Below are positions 1 to 7,671 of a stretch of DNA of 32,714 bases, in pieces; position 1 is the stretch's first letter, and each line of letters starts with the position of its first letter. The DNA is from Micromonospora rosaria. GTDB taxonomy: Bacteria > Actinomycetota > Actinomycetes > Mycobacteriales > Micromonosporaceae. The translations under genes and the position numbers were made by a program. Where the stretch lies: contig NZ_LRQV01000082.1 in assembly GCF_001567585.1 (NCBI RefSeq), positions 1-32,714 on the forward strand, given 5' to 3'. The notes beneath the pieces are model-generated. The model did not search any database. It saw nothing but the letters and a program-made list of their open reading frames with translations, and was not told the DNA's origin.

Positions 1-53
1 CACGCCGAACGGTCACACCATTTCAGGCGCCACCACCGACTTCGACACACGCC
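1..53. mobile_element. Possible end of a second insertion element (edge of window)
   Basis: The IS701 transposase reading frame stops abruptly at a TA inside CTAG (54-57). The bases to its left do not continue the family's conserved C-terminal sequence. Read on the minus strand, this flank begins GGGCGTGTGTCGAAGTCGG right after the junction, which looks like the terminus of another element inserted at TA or CTAG. IS630-type elements duplicate TA and several IS5-type elements use YTAR. Only 53 bases are visible, so this is inference; a deletion junction is the alternative. Confidence 0.3.
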
Positions 54-962
54 CTAGCAGACGTAGTAGGCGATCTGCCCGGTGGTGATGCTGCGCCGGG
101 CCAGAAGCCAGTGCCCACGACCCGGCTGCCAGCAGATCCGCACCGGCACTCGCGCCCACAGGTATTCGCGAGGGCCGTGGGCGCCGGCACCGGCGGACAA
201 CCGACACCACGCCCGAGCGGGTAGGGCAGCGATCAGCTCATCAGCCCGGGCGGCGCCCATGGTGGTGGTGACCATGTCGTCGTTACGGCGGGTGGCGACC
301 ACATACGCCACGTCCCGACGTTCCAGCCACACGCGCAGGGACTTCGACTGCCCGTAGGCCTCGTCCATGGTCACCCACCCGACCGGCACCCCCGCGTCGA
401 GGGCGCGGGCGAGCATGGTGCGGGCCATCTGCACCTTGGTGGCGAACTCGACCTCGTCGGGGATGCCGGCGGCCCGGCAGCGGTCCCGGTCATCGGTCCA
501 CGACGTCGGGAGGTAGAGCTGCCGGTCGATCAACGCGTGGCCCTTGGACGAGCGGTAGGCCAGGAACACACCGACCTGGCAGTTCTCCGTCCGCCCGGCG
601 GTGCCGGAGTACTGACGCTGCACCCCCGCCGACCGGGTGCCCTTCTTCAGGAACCCGGTGTCATCGACGATCAGCACCCCGGTGGGGTCACCGAGGTGCT
701 CGACCACATAGTCGCGCACATCGTCACGGACAGCGTCGACGTCCCAGTCCGCCCACCGCAACAACCGCTGCATCCCGTCCGGCGACACATCACCGGCCTG
801 CTCAGCCAGGGTCCACCCGTTCTTCCGGTCCACGCCCGAGACCAGCCCACACAGGTACTGCCGCGCCCGCCGACGCGGCTCCGACCGGCGAAACCGCACC
901 CCGATCCGAGCATGGAGCCGATCCAGTTCCGCATGCCAACGATCGACATCAACATCCGTCAC
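54..962 (-). pseudogene. IS701-family DDE transposase, C-terminally truncated
   Basis: The visible frame gives 302 residues from a GTG start at 962; family members usually have about 400. The N-terminal and first catalytic segments are intact: VLIVDDTGFLKKG carries the first acidic residue, and VGWVTMDEAYGQ the second. The frame ends at AYYVC, followed by TAG at 54-56, just before the region that would carry the third catalytic residue (the YREK-like Glu). The product should therefore be inactive. No strong ribosome-binding site precedes the GTG. The break matches a switch to unrelated sequence, which suggests a second insertion or a deletion rather than a point mutation. Confidence 0.8.
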
Positions 963-1015
963 GAGCTGACCAACGAACCCGACCCGAAGACGATTCGCCT
1001 ACTGCCGTTGCAGTA
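54..1015 (-). mobile_element. IS701-family insertion sequence, truncated at its 3' side
   Basis: The element holds one transposase frame plus a 53-bp non-coding end (963-1015). Its outer end, read inward on the minus strand, begins TACTGCAACGGCAGTAGG and lies directly against a CTAG tetranucleotide at 1016-1019. IS701-family elements are known to duplicate a YTAG-type 4-bp target. The opposite terminal repeat is missing because the element is cut at 54. The CTAG target also contains the stop codon of the neighbouring sulfotransferase, so the insertion lies exactly at that gene's end. Confidence 0.65.
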
Positions 1016-2128
1016 CTAGTCCCGGGGCGACGCGCGGCGCAGCGTCCGGCGGACCCCGCCGACCGCCCGGGCCGTGAGCCGCGACAGGACCTCGTCGTAC
1101 TGGCGGTCCGCCCGCCGGCTGAGCGCGTCGGCCTGACCGAGCAGGCCGACGATGGTCTCGATCGCGACCTGGAGCACCTGCCCGTCGTCGAGTTCGTCGG
1201 GGGTGGGGACGGACGTCCGCACCAGGGTCGCGGGAGCCGGCCGCAGGTCGGCGAGGTCCCCCGCGACCCGGCACGGGTAGGCAGACAGTTCCTCGATCTG
1301 GCGCTCCGCGAGGTCACGCACCCAGTCGGCGCGGTCCGGGCCGACGCCGAACCTCAACTCGTTGCCGCGCTGCTTGAGCACCGCGTTCACCAGGTGGCGC
1401 TGGACCACCCGCTGGTACGGCGTGCGGTGCGGGTACCGGTCCCCCAGCGCCTGGTTGACCCGGCGCAGCACCTCGACCTCGGCCGCGCCGAGCGAGGGGT
1501 TCGAGGTGGGCGCCGGCAGCTCGCACAGGCCGTCGGGGATGCCCACGATCCCGGCGAAGCGCCGCCACAGGAGGTCGCGCGGGGCGCCCGGCGGCGGGAC
1601 CGTCACCAGGTGCCGCCGCTCGGCCGGCACCAGGTCACCCCACCGACGCAGCATCCGGGTCGGCGTGTGGTGCTCCCAGAAGCTGTCGAACTTCCCGGTC
1701 TCGACGGCACGCAGGAAGGACTCGAACCGCCAGGTGCTGCGGGCCCGGATGCTCTGCTGCCACATCGACGGGAAGGTGCGCCACAGGTCCCGCCCGGCCA
1801 CGATGACGTGCACCTCGGCGGGCGCGAGGCTGGCCACCGCGCGGGCCGCCTGGTCGCCGGTGGCCGCGCCCAGCCCCTCGTTGCTGATGATCACGTCGCC
1901 GGCCCACCGGCGCGCCTCCCCGGCCAGCCGGTCCCACGTCCAGCGCGCGTCGGGGTCCCGCCAGGACACCGCGCGCAGATCGGTCATGGCCTGGTCGTGG
2001 GCGGCGGCGGTGCCCGGCAGCAGGATACCGGCTCCCTTGAGCGCGTCCCGGTTGCCCCACCACACGTCCTGCACGTACGTGCTGCCCGTCTTCGGCGCAC
2101 CAACGTGCAGGTAGACGCGTCTGGCCAT
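1016..2128 (-). CDS. Sulfotransferase-like protein (PAPS-dependent fold)
   Basis: The 370-residue product starts MARRVYLHVGAPKTGST. GAPKTGST (residues 10-17) is the 5'-phosphosulfate-binding loop of PAPS-dependent sulfotransferases. The later RDLWRTFPSMWQQSIR stretch fits the segment whose Arg and Ser hold the 3'-phosphate of PAPS. By family knowledge it would move a sulfuryl group from PAPS to an unknown acceptor, perhaps a glycan or secondary metabolite. The ATG at 2128 is chosen because GGGGAGG lies about 5 bases upstream; the frame stays open to 2200 without a better site. The TAG stop lies inside the CTAG target of the adjacent IS, so I cannot exclude that the original C-terminus was longer. 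It is a single gene separated from argH, probably accessory. The substrate is not predictable. Confidence 0.75.
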   Translation of the reverse strand: MARRVYLHVGAPKTGSTYVQDVWWGNRDALKGAGILLPGTAAAHDQAMTDLRAVSWRDPDARWTWDRLAGEARRWAGDVIISNEGLGAATGDQAARAVASLAPAEVHVIVAGRDLWRTFPSMWQQSIRARSTWRFESFLRAVETGKFDSFWEHHTPTRMLRRWGDLVPAERRHLVTVPPPGAPRDLLWRRFAGIVGIPDGLCELPAPTSNPSLGAAEVEVLRRVNQALGDRYPHRTPYQRVVQRHLVNAVLKQRGNELRFGVGPDRADWVRDLAERQIEELSAYPCRVAGDLADLRPAPATLVRTSVPTPDELDDGQVLQVAIETIVGLLGQADALSRRADRQYDEVLSRLTARAVGGVRRTLRRASPRD

Positions 2129-2281
2129 GCTGCCTCCCCGGGCGCGGTCGCCCACCCCGCCGGCGGTGGGGGTCGGGTCCGTGGGCACCCAGGGTGGCAC
2201 ATCACCGTCCCCGGTGAACGGTCGAGGTTCGATCGTGAACCACGTCCGTCCGCCGCCCGACGCGACGGTGGCGCGCAGGTG

Positions 2282-2324
2282 GCGAGGAGGTGGCGCGCGG
2301 ACCGGCCGGCCGCCACCTCCTCGC
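2282..2324 (-). terminator. Rho-independent-type hairpin after argH
   Basis: A perfect 14-bp inverted repeat (GCGAGGAGGTGGCG at 2282-2295 and its complement at 2311-2324) with a 15-base GC-rich loop begins 5 bases past the argH stop codon. There is no U tract, as is common for actinobacterial terminators. It probably ends the arg operon transcript and separates it from the sulfotransferase gene. Confidence 0.75.
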
Positions 2325-2329
2325 GCGGC

Positions 2330-3805
2330 TCAGCGGGGGACGACCGACTCAGTGGCCCACTCCCGCCAGCCGACCAGCTGGTCGGCGGCGGCGGCGAGCT
2401 GGTCGGCGACCGGGCCGGGGCCGGTGGAACCGGGAGTGGTCCGGGCGGCGAGCGCCGAGCGGACCGAGAGCACGTCCCGCACCGACGGGTCCAGGTGCTC
2501 GCTGACCGCCGACAGGTCGTCGTCGGAGACCTCGTCCAGGGCGCACTCGCGGACCACGCAGAGCGCCACCAGCTTGCCGGTGATCTCGTGCGCGTCGCGG
2601 AACGGCACCCCCTTGCGGACCAGCCAGTCGGCCACCTCGGTGGCCAGCGAGTAGCCCACCGGCGCGGCGGCGACCAGCCGGTCCACCCGCACCGTCATGG
2701 TGGAGATCATCCCGGCGAGCGCGGGCAGCAGCAGCTCCAGGGTGTCGACCGCGTCGAAGGCCGGCTCCTTGTCCTCCTGCATGTCCCGGTCGTACGTCAT
2801 CGGCAGGCCCTTGAGCATGGTGAGCACGCTCATCAGCCCGCCCACCAGACGCCCCGACTTGCCCCGGGCCAGCTCGGCGATGTCCGCGTTCTTCTTCTGC
2901 GGCATGATCGACGACCCGGTGGCGAAGGCGTCGTCCAGCTCGACCCAGCCGAACTCCTGCGACGTCCAGAGCACCACCTCCTCACCGAGGCGGGAGAGGT
3001 GCACCCCGACCAGCGCGGTGACGAAGAGGAACTCGGCGACGAAGTCCCGGTCGGCGACCGCGTCCATCGAGTTGGCGAAGGACGTCCGGAAGCCCAGCTC
3101 CTTCGACACGGCCACCGGGTCCAACGGGAGCCCGGAGCCGGCCAGGGCGCCCGCCCCGAGCGGGCTGATCGCGGTGCGGTGGTCCCAGTCGCGCAGCCGC
3201 TCCAGGTCCCGCAGCAGCGGCTGGACGTGGGCCAGCAGCCAGTGCCCGAAGGTCACCGGCTGGGCGTGCTGGAGGTGGGTCATGCCGGGCGCGGCGGTGT
3301 CCACGTGCCGCTCGGCCTGCTCCACCAGGGCGTCGGCCAGCTCGACCAGCCGCAGGGCCACCCCCCGGGCGTGGTCGCGCAGGTACAGCCGCAGGTCGGT
3401 GGCGACCTGGTCGTTGCGGGACCGGCCGGCGCGCAGCTTCCCGCCGAGGCTGCCGAGGCGTTCCAGCAGGCCCCGCTCCAGGGCGGTGTGCACGTCCTCG
3501 TCCTCGATGGTGGGGCGGAAGGCCCCGGAGGCACAGGCCGCCTCCAGGTCGTCCAGGGCGGCCAGGATCTTCCCCAGCTCCTCCGGGTCGAGCAGGCCCG
3601 CCCCGGCCAGGACCCGGGCGTGCGCCCGCGACCCGGCGATGTCGTACGGGGCGAGGCGCCAGTCGAACTGGACACTGACCGACAGCCGGGCGAGGGCCTC
3701 GGCGGGTCCGCCGGCGAACCGGCCACCCCACAGGCTCGTACGGTTGGTGGCGGCGCTGTTCTCGGTGAGGCTCTTGTCGTCCACGTCGCTCATTCTGGTC
3801 GTCAC
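2330..3805 (-). CDS. argH: Argininosuccinate lyase
   Basis: Cytosolic enzyme that splits argininosuccinate into arginine and fumarate, the last step of arginine synthesis. The 491-residue product shows SLWGGRFAGGPAEAL near the start. It also has the lyase superfamily signature GSSIMPQKKNAD (catalytic Ser loop), THLQHAQPVTFGHWL (catalytic His region) and RSRNDQVATDLRLYLRD. The length is slightly above the usual 460-475, owing to a short N-terminal extension. The GTG at 3805 lies 2 bases after the argR stop with GGGGGA in the argR tail as ribosome site; an ATG at 3793 is the alternative. It is the last gene of the operon and is followed by a strong hairpin. argG, which usually precedes argH in actinobacteria, is absent here. 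Confidence 0.95.
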   Translation of the reverse strand: MTTRMSDVDDKSLTENSAATNRTSLWGGRFAGGPAEALARLSVSVQFDWRLAPYDIAGSRAHARVLAGAGLLDPEELGKILAALDDLEAACASGAFRPTIEDEDVHTALERGLLERLGSLGGKLRAGRSRNDQVATDLRLYLRDHARGVALRLVELADALVEQAERHVDTAAPGMTHLQHAQPVTFGHWLLAHVQPLLRDLERLRDWDHRTAISPLGAGALAGSGLPLDPVAVSKELGFRTSFANSMDAVADRDFVAEFLFVTALVGVHLSRLGEEVVLWTSQEFGWVELDDAFATGSSIMPQKKNADIAELARGKSGRLVGGLMSVLTMLKGLPMTYDRDMQEDKEPAFDAVDTLELLLPALAGMISTMTVRVDRLVAAAPVGYSLATEVADWLVRKGVPFRDAHEITGKLVALCVVRECALDEVSDDDLSAVSEHLDPSVRDVLSVRSALAARTTPGSTGPGPVADQLAAAADQLVGWREWATESVVPR

Positions 3806-3807
3806 GG

Positions 3808-4326
3808 TCAGGCGTCCCCCATCCGGGAGTCGCCGGTGTCGTCACGGCGGGACCACGCGGAGAGCTTCTCGCCCAGCGCGGCGCCGCCGACGTTCTCGCG
3901 GGCCACGACGAGGATGGTGTCGTCGCCGGCGATGGTGCCCACCACCTCGGGCAGGCCGGCCCGGTCCAGGGCGCTGGCCAGGAACTGCGCCGCGCCCGGC
4001 GGGGTACGCAGCACGGTGATGTTGCCGCTGGAGTCGACGTCGTTGAGCAGTTCGCGCAGCAGCCGGATCAGCCGGGCCGGCGCGGACTCGGCGTCGCGCA
4101 GCGGACGGTGGCCGTCCTCGGGGATCACGTACACCCCGCGCCCGTCGCCGCCCCGGGCGGTCACCGCGCCGAGTTCCTTGAGGTCCCGCGACAGGGTCGC
4201 CTGGGTGACCTGGACGCCGTCCCCGGCGAGCAGGTCGGCCAGCTCGGTCTGCGAGCGGACCGCCCGGTCGCGGATCAGCTCGACGATCCGGGCGTGCCGG
4301 GCGGCCCGGGTCAGCGGAGCCGTCAC
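3808..4326 (-). CDS. argR: Arginine repressor ArgR
   Basis: A 172-residue hexameric repressor that binds ARG boxes when arginine is bound. The N-terminal winged helix (about residues 8-75) contains TQATLSRDLKELGAV, the typical recognition helix. The C-terminal oligomerisation and arginine-binding domain shows VVGTIAGDDTILVVAR. The GTG start overlaps the argF stop (GTGA), implying translational coupling. Because the gene sits inside the operon whose promoter (9952-9981) is flanked by ARG-box-like sites, it should regulate its own synthesis along with the biosynthetic genes. Confidence 0.95.
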   Translation of the reverse strand: MTAPLTRAARHARIVELIRDRAVRSQTELADLLAGDGVQVTQATLSRDLKELGAVTARGGDGRGVYVIPEDGHRPLRDAESAPARLIRLLRELLNDVDSSGNITVLRTPPGAAQFLASALDRAGLPEVVGTIAGDDTILVVARENVGGAALGEKLSAWSRRDDTGDSRMGDA

Positions 4327-5279
4327 GGCCGGCCGTCCGGGCCGTCGGTGGACCCGTCCCCGCCCGTCAGGAGGAAGGCGAGCAGGGCCTTCTGCGCGTG
4401 CAGCCGGTTCTCCGCCTGGTCGAACACGGCGCTCTGCGGCCCGTCGAGCACCTCGTCGGTGATCTCCTCGCCCCGGTGCGCCGGCAGGCAGTGCAGCACG
4501 ATCGCGGTCGGCGCGGCGTGCCCGAGCAGTTCCTTGTTGATCTGGTACGGCAGGAACGGGGTGATCCGGTCCAGGCCGTCGCTCTCCTGCCCCATCGAGG
4601 TCCAGGTGTCGGTGGCGACGACGTCGGCGTCCCGGACCGCCGCCACCGCGTCGGTCAGGGCGCGCACCGACCCGCCGGTCTCGGCGGCGAGCTGGGCGGC
4701 CCGGTCCAGCACCGCCGGGTCGGGGCCGAACCCGGCCGGGCCGGCCACCCGCACGTGCATCCCGGCCAGCGCCCCGGCCAGCAGGTACGAGTGGGCCATG
4801 TTGTTCGCCGCGTCCCCCACGTACGCCAGGGTCCGGCCCCGCGTGCCGCCCAGGTGCTCGCGGACGGTGAGCAGGTCGGCCAGGAGCTGGCAGGGGTGGA
4901 AGTTGTCGGTCAGCGCGTTCACCACCGGTACGCTCGCGCCCGCCGCCACCTCGGCGATCCGGTCGTCGCCGTGGGTGCGCAGCACGATCGCGGCCACGTA
5001 CCGGGACAGCACCCGGCCCGCGTCGCCGAGGGTCTCGCCCCGACCGAAGTGGGTGACCTGGGTGTCCACCACCAGGGGGTGCCCGCCCAGTTCGGCGATG
5101 CCGACGTCGAAGGAGAACCGGGTGCGCAGGCTCTGCTTGTCGAAGAGCACCGCGACCGACCGGGGACCGGCCAGCGGCTGGTGCCCGAACCGGTCGGCCT
5201 TCATCCGGGCCGCCAGGTCGAGCACCGCCGACTGCTCGGCGGCGGTGAGATCGTCGTCGCGCAGGAAATGCCGGGTCAT
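4323..5279 (-). CDS. argF: Ornithine carbamoyltransferase (anabolic)
   Basis: Makes citrulline from ornithine and carbamoyl phosphate. The 318-residue product has normal family length. The carbamoyl-phosphate loop reads KQSLRTRFSFDVG (the usual STRTR with Leu in place of the first Thr). HPCQLLADLLT and HCLPAHRGEEITDEV are the ornithine-binding and catalytic Cys motifs. The ATG overlaps the argD stop as ATGA, and its own stop overlaps argR as GTGA. The biosynthetic role follows from the operon; no arginine-deiminase genes are nearby. Confidence 0.96.
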   Translation of the reverse strand: MTRHFLRDDDLTAAEQSAVLDLAARMKADRFGHQPLAGPRSVAVLFDKQSLRTRFSFDVGIAELGGHPLVVDTQVTHFGRGETLGDAGRVLSRYVAAIVLRTHGDDRIAEVAAGASVPVVNALTDNFHPCQLLADLLTVREHLGGTRGRTLAYVGDAANNMAHSYLLAGALAGMHVRVAGPAGFGPDPAVLDRAAQLAAETGGSVRALTDAVAAVRDADVVATDTWTSMGQESDGLDRITPFLPYQINKELLGHAAPTAIVLHCLPAHRGEEITDEVLDGPQSAVFDQAENRLHAQKALLAFLLTGGDGSTDGPDGRP

Positions 5280-6562
5280 GTGTTCGTCTCCGTGGTGCGA
5301 GGGGTGGGAACCGCCGCGTCGGACGGGGCGGGAGAGACCGCAGCGGACGCGGCGGGCAGGTCGGTACCGGCCGCGTCCAACGCGGCGGGCAGGTCGGTAC
5401 GGGCCGCGTCCAACGCGGCGGGCAGGGCGGTGAGGAAGGCGTCGACCTGCGCGGTGTTGAGGATCAGCGGCGGGGCGAGCCGGACCACGTCCGGCTGCAC
5501 CGGGTTGACCAGGAAGCCGGCCGTGCGCAGCGCCGCCGTCACCGCCCCGGAAGCGGGACCGGTGAGCACCACGCCGAGCAGGAGTCCGGCGCCCCGGACC
5601 TCGGCGACCAGCGGATGACCGAGCGCCTCGATCCCGCGCCGGAGCCGCTCGCCGACCCGCTTGACGTGGTCGAGCAGCCCCTCACTGGCGATGGTGGAGA
5701 CCACCGCGAGGGCGGCGGCGCAGCTCACCGGGTTGCCGCCGAAGGTGGTGCCGTGCGAGCCGGGCCGCAGCAGGTCCGCGGCCGGGCCGAAGGCCAGGCA
5801 GGCGCCGATGGGCAGTCCCCCGCCGAGCCCCTTGGCCAGCGTGACCAGGTCGGGCTCGACCCCCTCGGCCTGGTGGGCGAACCAGTGGCCGGTGCGGCCG
5901 ATACCGGTCTGCACCTCGTCGAGGACCAGCAGCGCGCCGTGCCGGGCGGTGATCCGCCGGGCCGAGGTGAGGTACCCGGCGGGGGGCACCACCACGCCGT
6001 TCTCACCCTGGATCGGCTCCAGGATCACCATCGCGGTGGCGTCGGTGACCGCCGCCTCCAGCGCCGCCACGTCGCCGTACGGCACGTGGGTGACCTCGCC
6101 GGGCAGCGGGCGGAACGGGTCGGCCTTGGCCGGCTGGCCGGTCAGCGCCAGCGCGCCCATGGTCCGGCCGTGGAAGCCGCCCTCGGTGGCCACCACGTGG
6201 CTGCGGCCGGTGAGCCGGGACAGTTTGAACGCCGCCTCGTTGGCCTCCGCGCCGGAGTTGGCGAAGAACACCCGGCCGGGCCGTCCGGCGAGAGCCAGCA
6301 GCAGCTCGGCGAGGGCCACCGGCGGCTCGGCGACGTACAGGTTGGAGACGTGACCGAGGGTGGCGACCTGCTTGGAGACGGCGGCCACCACCGCCGGGTG
6401 GGCGTGCCCGAGGGCGTTGACCGCGATGCCGCCGAGCAGGTCGACGTACTCCCGGCCGGCCTCGTCGACCACGACGGCGCCGGAGCCGGAGACCAGCGCC
6501 AGCGGCGGCGTGCCGTAGTTGTCCATCATGGTCTGCTGCCAGCGCGCCACGAGCCCGCTCAT
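5276..6562 (-). CDS. argD: Acetylornithine aminotransferase with repetitive C-terminal tail
   Basis: PLP-dependent class III aminotransferase that converts N-acetylglutamate semialdehyde to N-acetylornithine. GIAVNALGHAHP, FFANSGAEANEAAFKLSR and LVTLAKGLGGGLPIGA (the PLP-binding Lys) are clear. The product is 428 residues, some 25-30 longer than typical. The excess is a C-terminal tail after DAFLTALPAALDAA that repeats an 11-residue unit and then becomes an Ala/Pro/Thr-rich stretch, probably disordered. The ATG has GGAGG 6 bases upstream and overlaps the argB stop. The tail ends in the ATGA overlap with argF, so it is under coupling constraint. Confidence 0.95.
   Translation of the reverse strand: MSGLVARWQQTMMDNYGTPPLALVSGSGAVVVDEAGREYVDLLGGIAVNALGHAHPAVVAAVSKQVATLGHVSNLYVAEPPVALAELLLALAGRPGRVFFANSGAEANEAAFKLSRLTGRSHVVATEGGFHGRTMGALALTGQPAKADPFRPLPGEVTHVPYGDVAALEAAVTDATAMVILEPIQGENGVVVPPAGYLTSARRITARHGALLVLDEVQTGIGRTGHWFAHQAEGVEPDLVTLAKGLGGGLPIGACLAFGPAADLLRPGSHGTTFGGNPVSCAAALAVVSTIASEGLLDHVKRVGERLRRGIEALGHPLVAEVRGAGLLLGVVLTGPASGAVTAALRTAGFLVNPVQPDVVRLAPPLILNTAQVDAFLTALPAALDAARTDLPAALDAAGTDLPAASAAVSPAPSDAAVPTPRTTETNT
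5351..5427 (-). repeat. 33-bp in-frame tandem repeat in the argD 3' end
   Basis: Two nearly identical 33-bp units start at 5351 and 5384, and the first 11 bases recur at 5417. Each unit encodes an 11-residue LPAALDAAxTD segment at the argD C-terminus. The third, promoter-proximal copy lies in the normal end of the enzyme, so the extension looks like slippage duplication of the native C-terminal codons. The unit is a multiple of three and leaves the frame intact. Confidence 0.85.
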
Positions 6563-7494
6563 GCGTGTCCTCCCTGGTCGGCGGCCCCGGGGGCCGCGGC
6601 GGTGGTGGGCTCGGGGACGACCATGGTGCCGAACCCCTCGGAGGTGAAGACCTCCAGCAACGTGGAGTGGGCGACCCGGCCGTCGACCACGTGCGCGGCG
6701 GGCACTCCCCCGCGCACCGCGCGCAGGCAGGCCTCCATCTTGGGGACCATGCCCGACTCCAGCGACGGCAGCAGCGTCGCCAGGTCGTCGGCGGTGATCT
6801 CGGAGACCAGGCTGTCGGTGTCCGGCCAGTTGGCGTACAGACCGGGTACGTCGGTCAGCACGACCAGCTTGCGGGCGCGCAGACCGACGGCGAGGGCGGC
6901 GGCGGCCGTGTCGGCGTTGAGGTTGTGCAGCACCCCGTCGACGTCCGGCGCCACCGTGGAGATCACCGGGATCCGGCCGGCCTCGATCAGGTCGGTGACC
7001 GCCGAGACGTCCACCGACTCGACGTCGCCGACCTGGCCGACGTCCACCGGCTCCCCGCCCACGTACGCCGGGCGGCGCACGGCGGTGAACAGGCCGGCGT
7101 CCTCGCCGGAGAGGCCGACCGCGAACGGGCCGTGCGCGTTGATCAGGCCGACCAGTTCCCGGCCCACCTGCCCGACGAGCACCATCCGGACCACGTCCAT
7201 CGCCTCCGGGGTGGTGACCCGCAGACCACCCCGGAACTCGCTGGCGATGCCGAGGCGGCCGAGCATGGCCGAGATCTGTGGCCCGCCGCCGTGCACCACG
7301 ACCGGCCGGAGGCCGGCGTAGCGCAGGAACACCATGTCGGCGGCGAAGGCGCGCTGCAACTCGGGGTCGACCATGGCGTTGCCGCCGTACTTGACCACGA
7401 CGGTGGCCCCGGAGAACTGGGCCAGCCAGGGCAACGCCTCGATCAGGGTGGCCGCCTTGCCCTGGGCGCGGGTGAGGTCCGCGGAGAGAGTCAC
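6559..7494 (-). CDS. argB: Acetylglutamate kinase
   Basis: Phosphorylates N-acetylglutamate, usually the arginine-feedback step. The 311-residue product shows TVVVKYGGNAM (Lys/Gly phosphate loop), VVVHGGGPQIS and FRGGLRVTTPEAMDVV of the amino-acid-kinase fold. Near the C-terminus are LVVLTDVPGLY and the MVPKMEACLRAV segment. It starts at GTG 7494; the only purine-rich ribosome site (GGAAAGG, about 6 bases upstream) lies in the edge of the 59-bp repeat array. Its stop overlaps argD (ATGA). The long N-terminal helix before the kinase core is the feature associated with arginine-sensitive enzymes. Confidence 0.95.
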   Translation of the reverse strand: MTLSADLTRAQGKAATLIEALPWLAQFSGATVVVKYGGNAMVDPELQRAFAADMVFLRYAGLRPVVVHGGGPQISAMLGRLGIASEFRGGLRVTTPEAMDVVRMVLVGQVGRELVGLINAHGPFAVGLSGEDAGLFTAVRRPAYVGGEPVDVGQVGDVESVDVSAVTDLIEAGRIPVISTVAPDVDGVLHNLNADTAAAALAVGLRARKLVVLTDVPGLYANWPDTDSLVSEITADDLATLLPSLESGMVPKMEACLRAVRGGVPAAHVVDGRVAHSTLLEVFTSEGFGTMVVPEPTTAAAPGAADQGGHA

Positions 7495-7500
7495 TGTGCT

Positions 7501-7671
7501 GCCTTTCCGTTCCCGACTGCGGGACTCCGCTTCGCTGCGTTCCTCGCGCTCACCGGGCTGCCTTTCCGTTCCCGACTGCGGGACTCCGCTTCGCTGCGTT
7601 CCTCGCGCTCACCGGGCCGCCTTTCCGTTCCCGACTGCGGGACTCCGCTTCGCTGCGTTCCTCGCGCTCAC
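7501..7671. repeat. Three tandem copies of a 59-bp Micromonosporaceae-type repeat
   Basis: Copies start at 7501, 7560 and 7619 with a 59-bp period. They are identical except for the final base of the first two, and the third is cut after 53 bp. Each carries a small hairpin TCCCG-ACTG-CGGGA. On the minus strand each begins GTGAGCGCGAGGAACGCAGC and reads SARNAAKRSPAVGNG, a pattern I remember as dispersed in Micromonospora and Salinispora genomes (memory, not a search). The array fills the argJ-argB gap almost completely. The first copy met by transcription provides the argJ TGA stop, and the last one the purine stretch before argB. Confidence 0.85.

Noticed and set aside
1394..4462. Very long open frame antisense to the sulfotransferase, argH and argR
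   Set aside because: It is a GC-rich antisense shadow: low-complexity Gly/Arg/Val/His composition, no recognisable domain, and the opposite strand encodes conserved enzymes.
7501..7671. CRISPR-like direct repeats
   Set aside because: The three copies are head to tail without spacers, lie inside an operon, and no cas genes are present.
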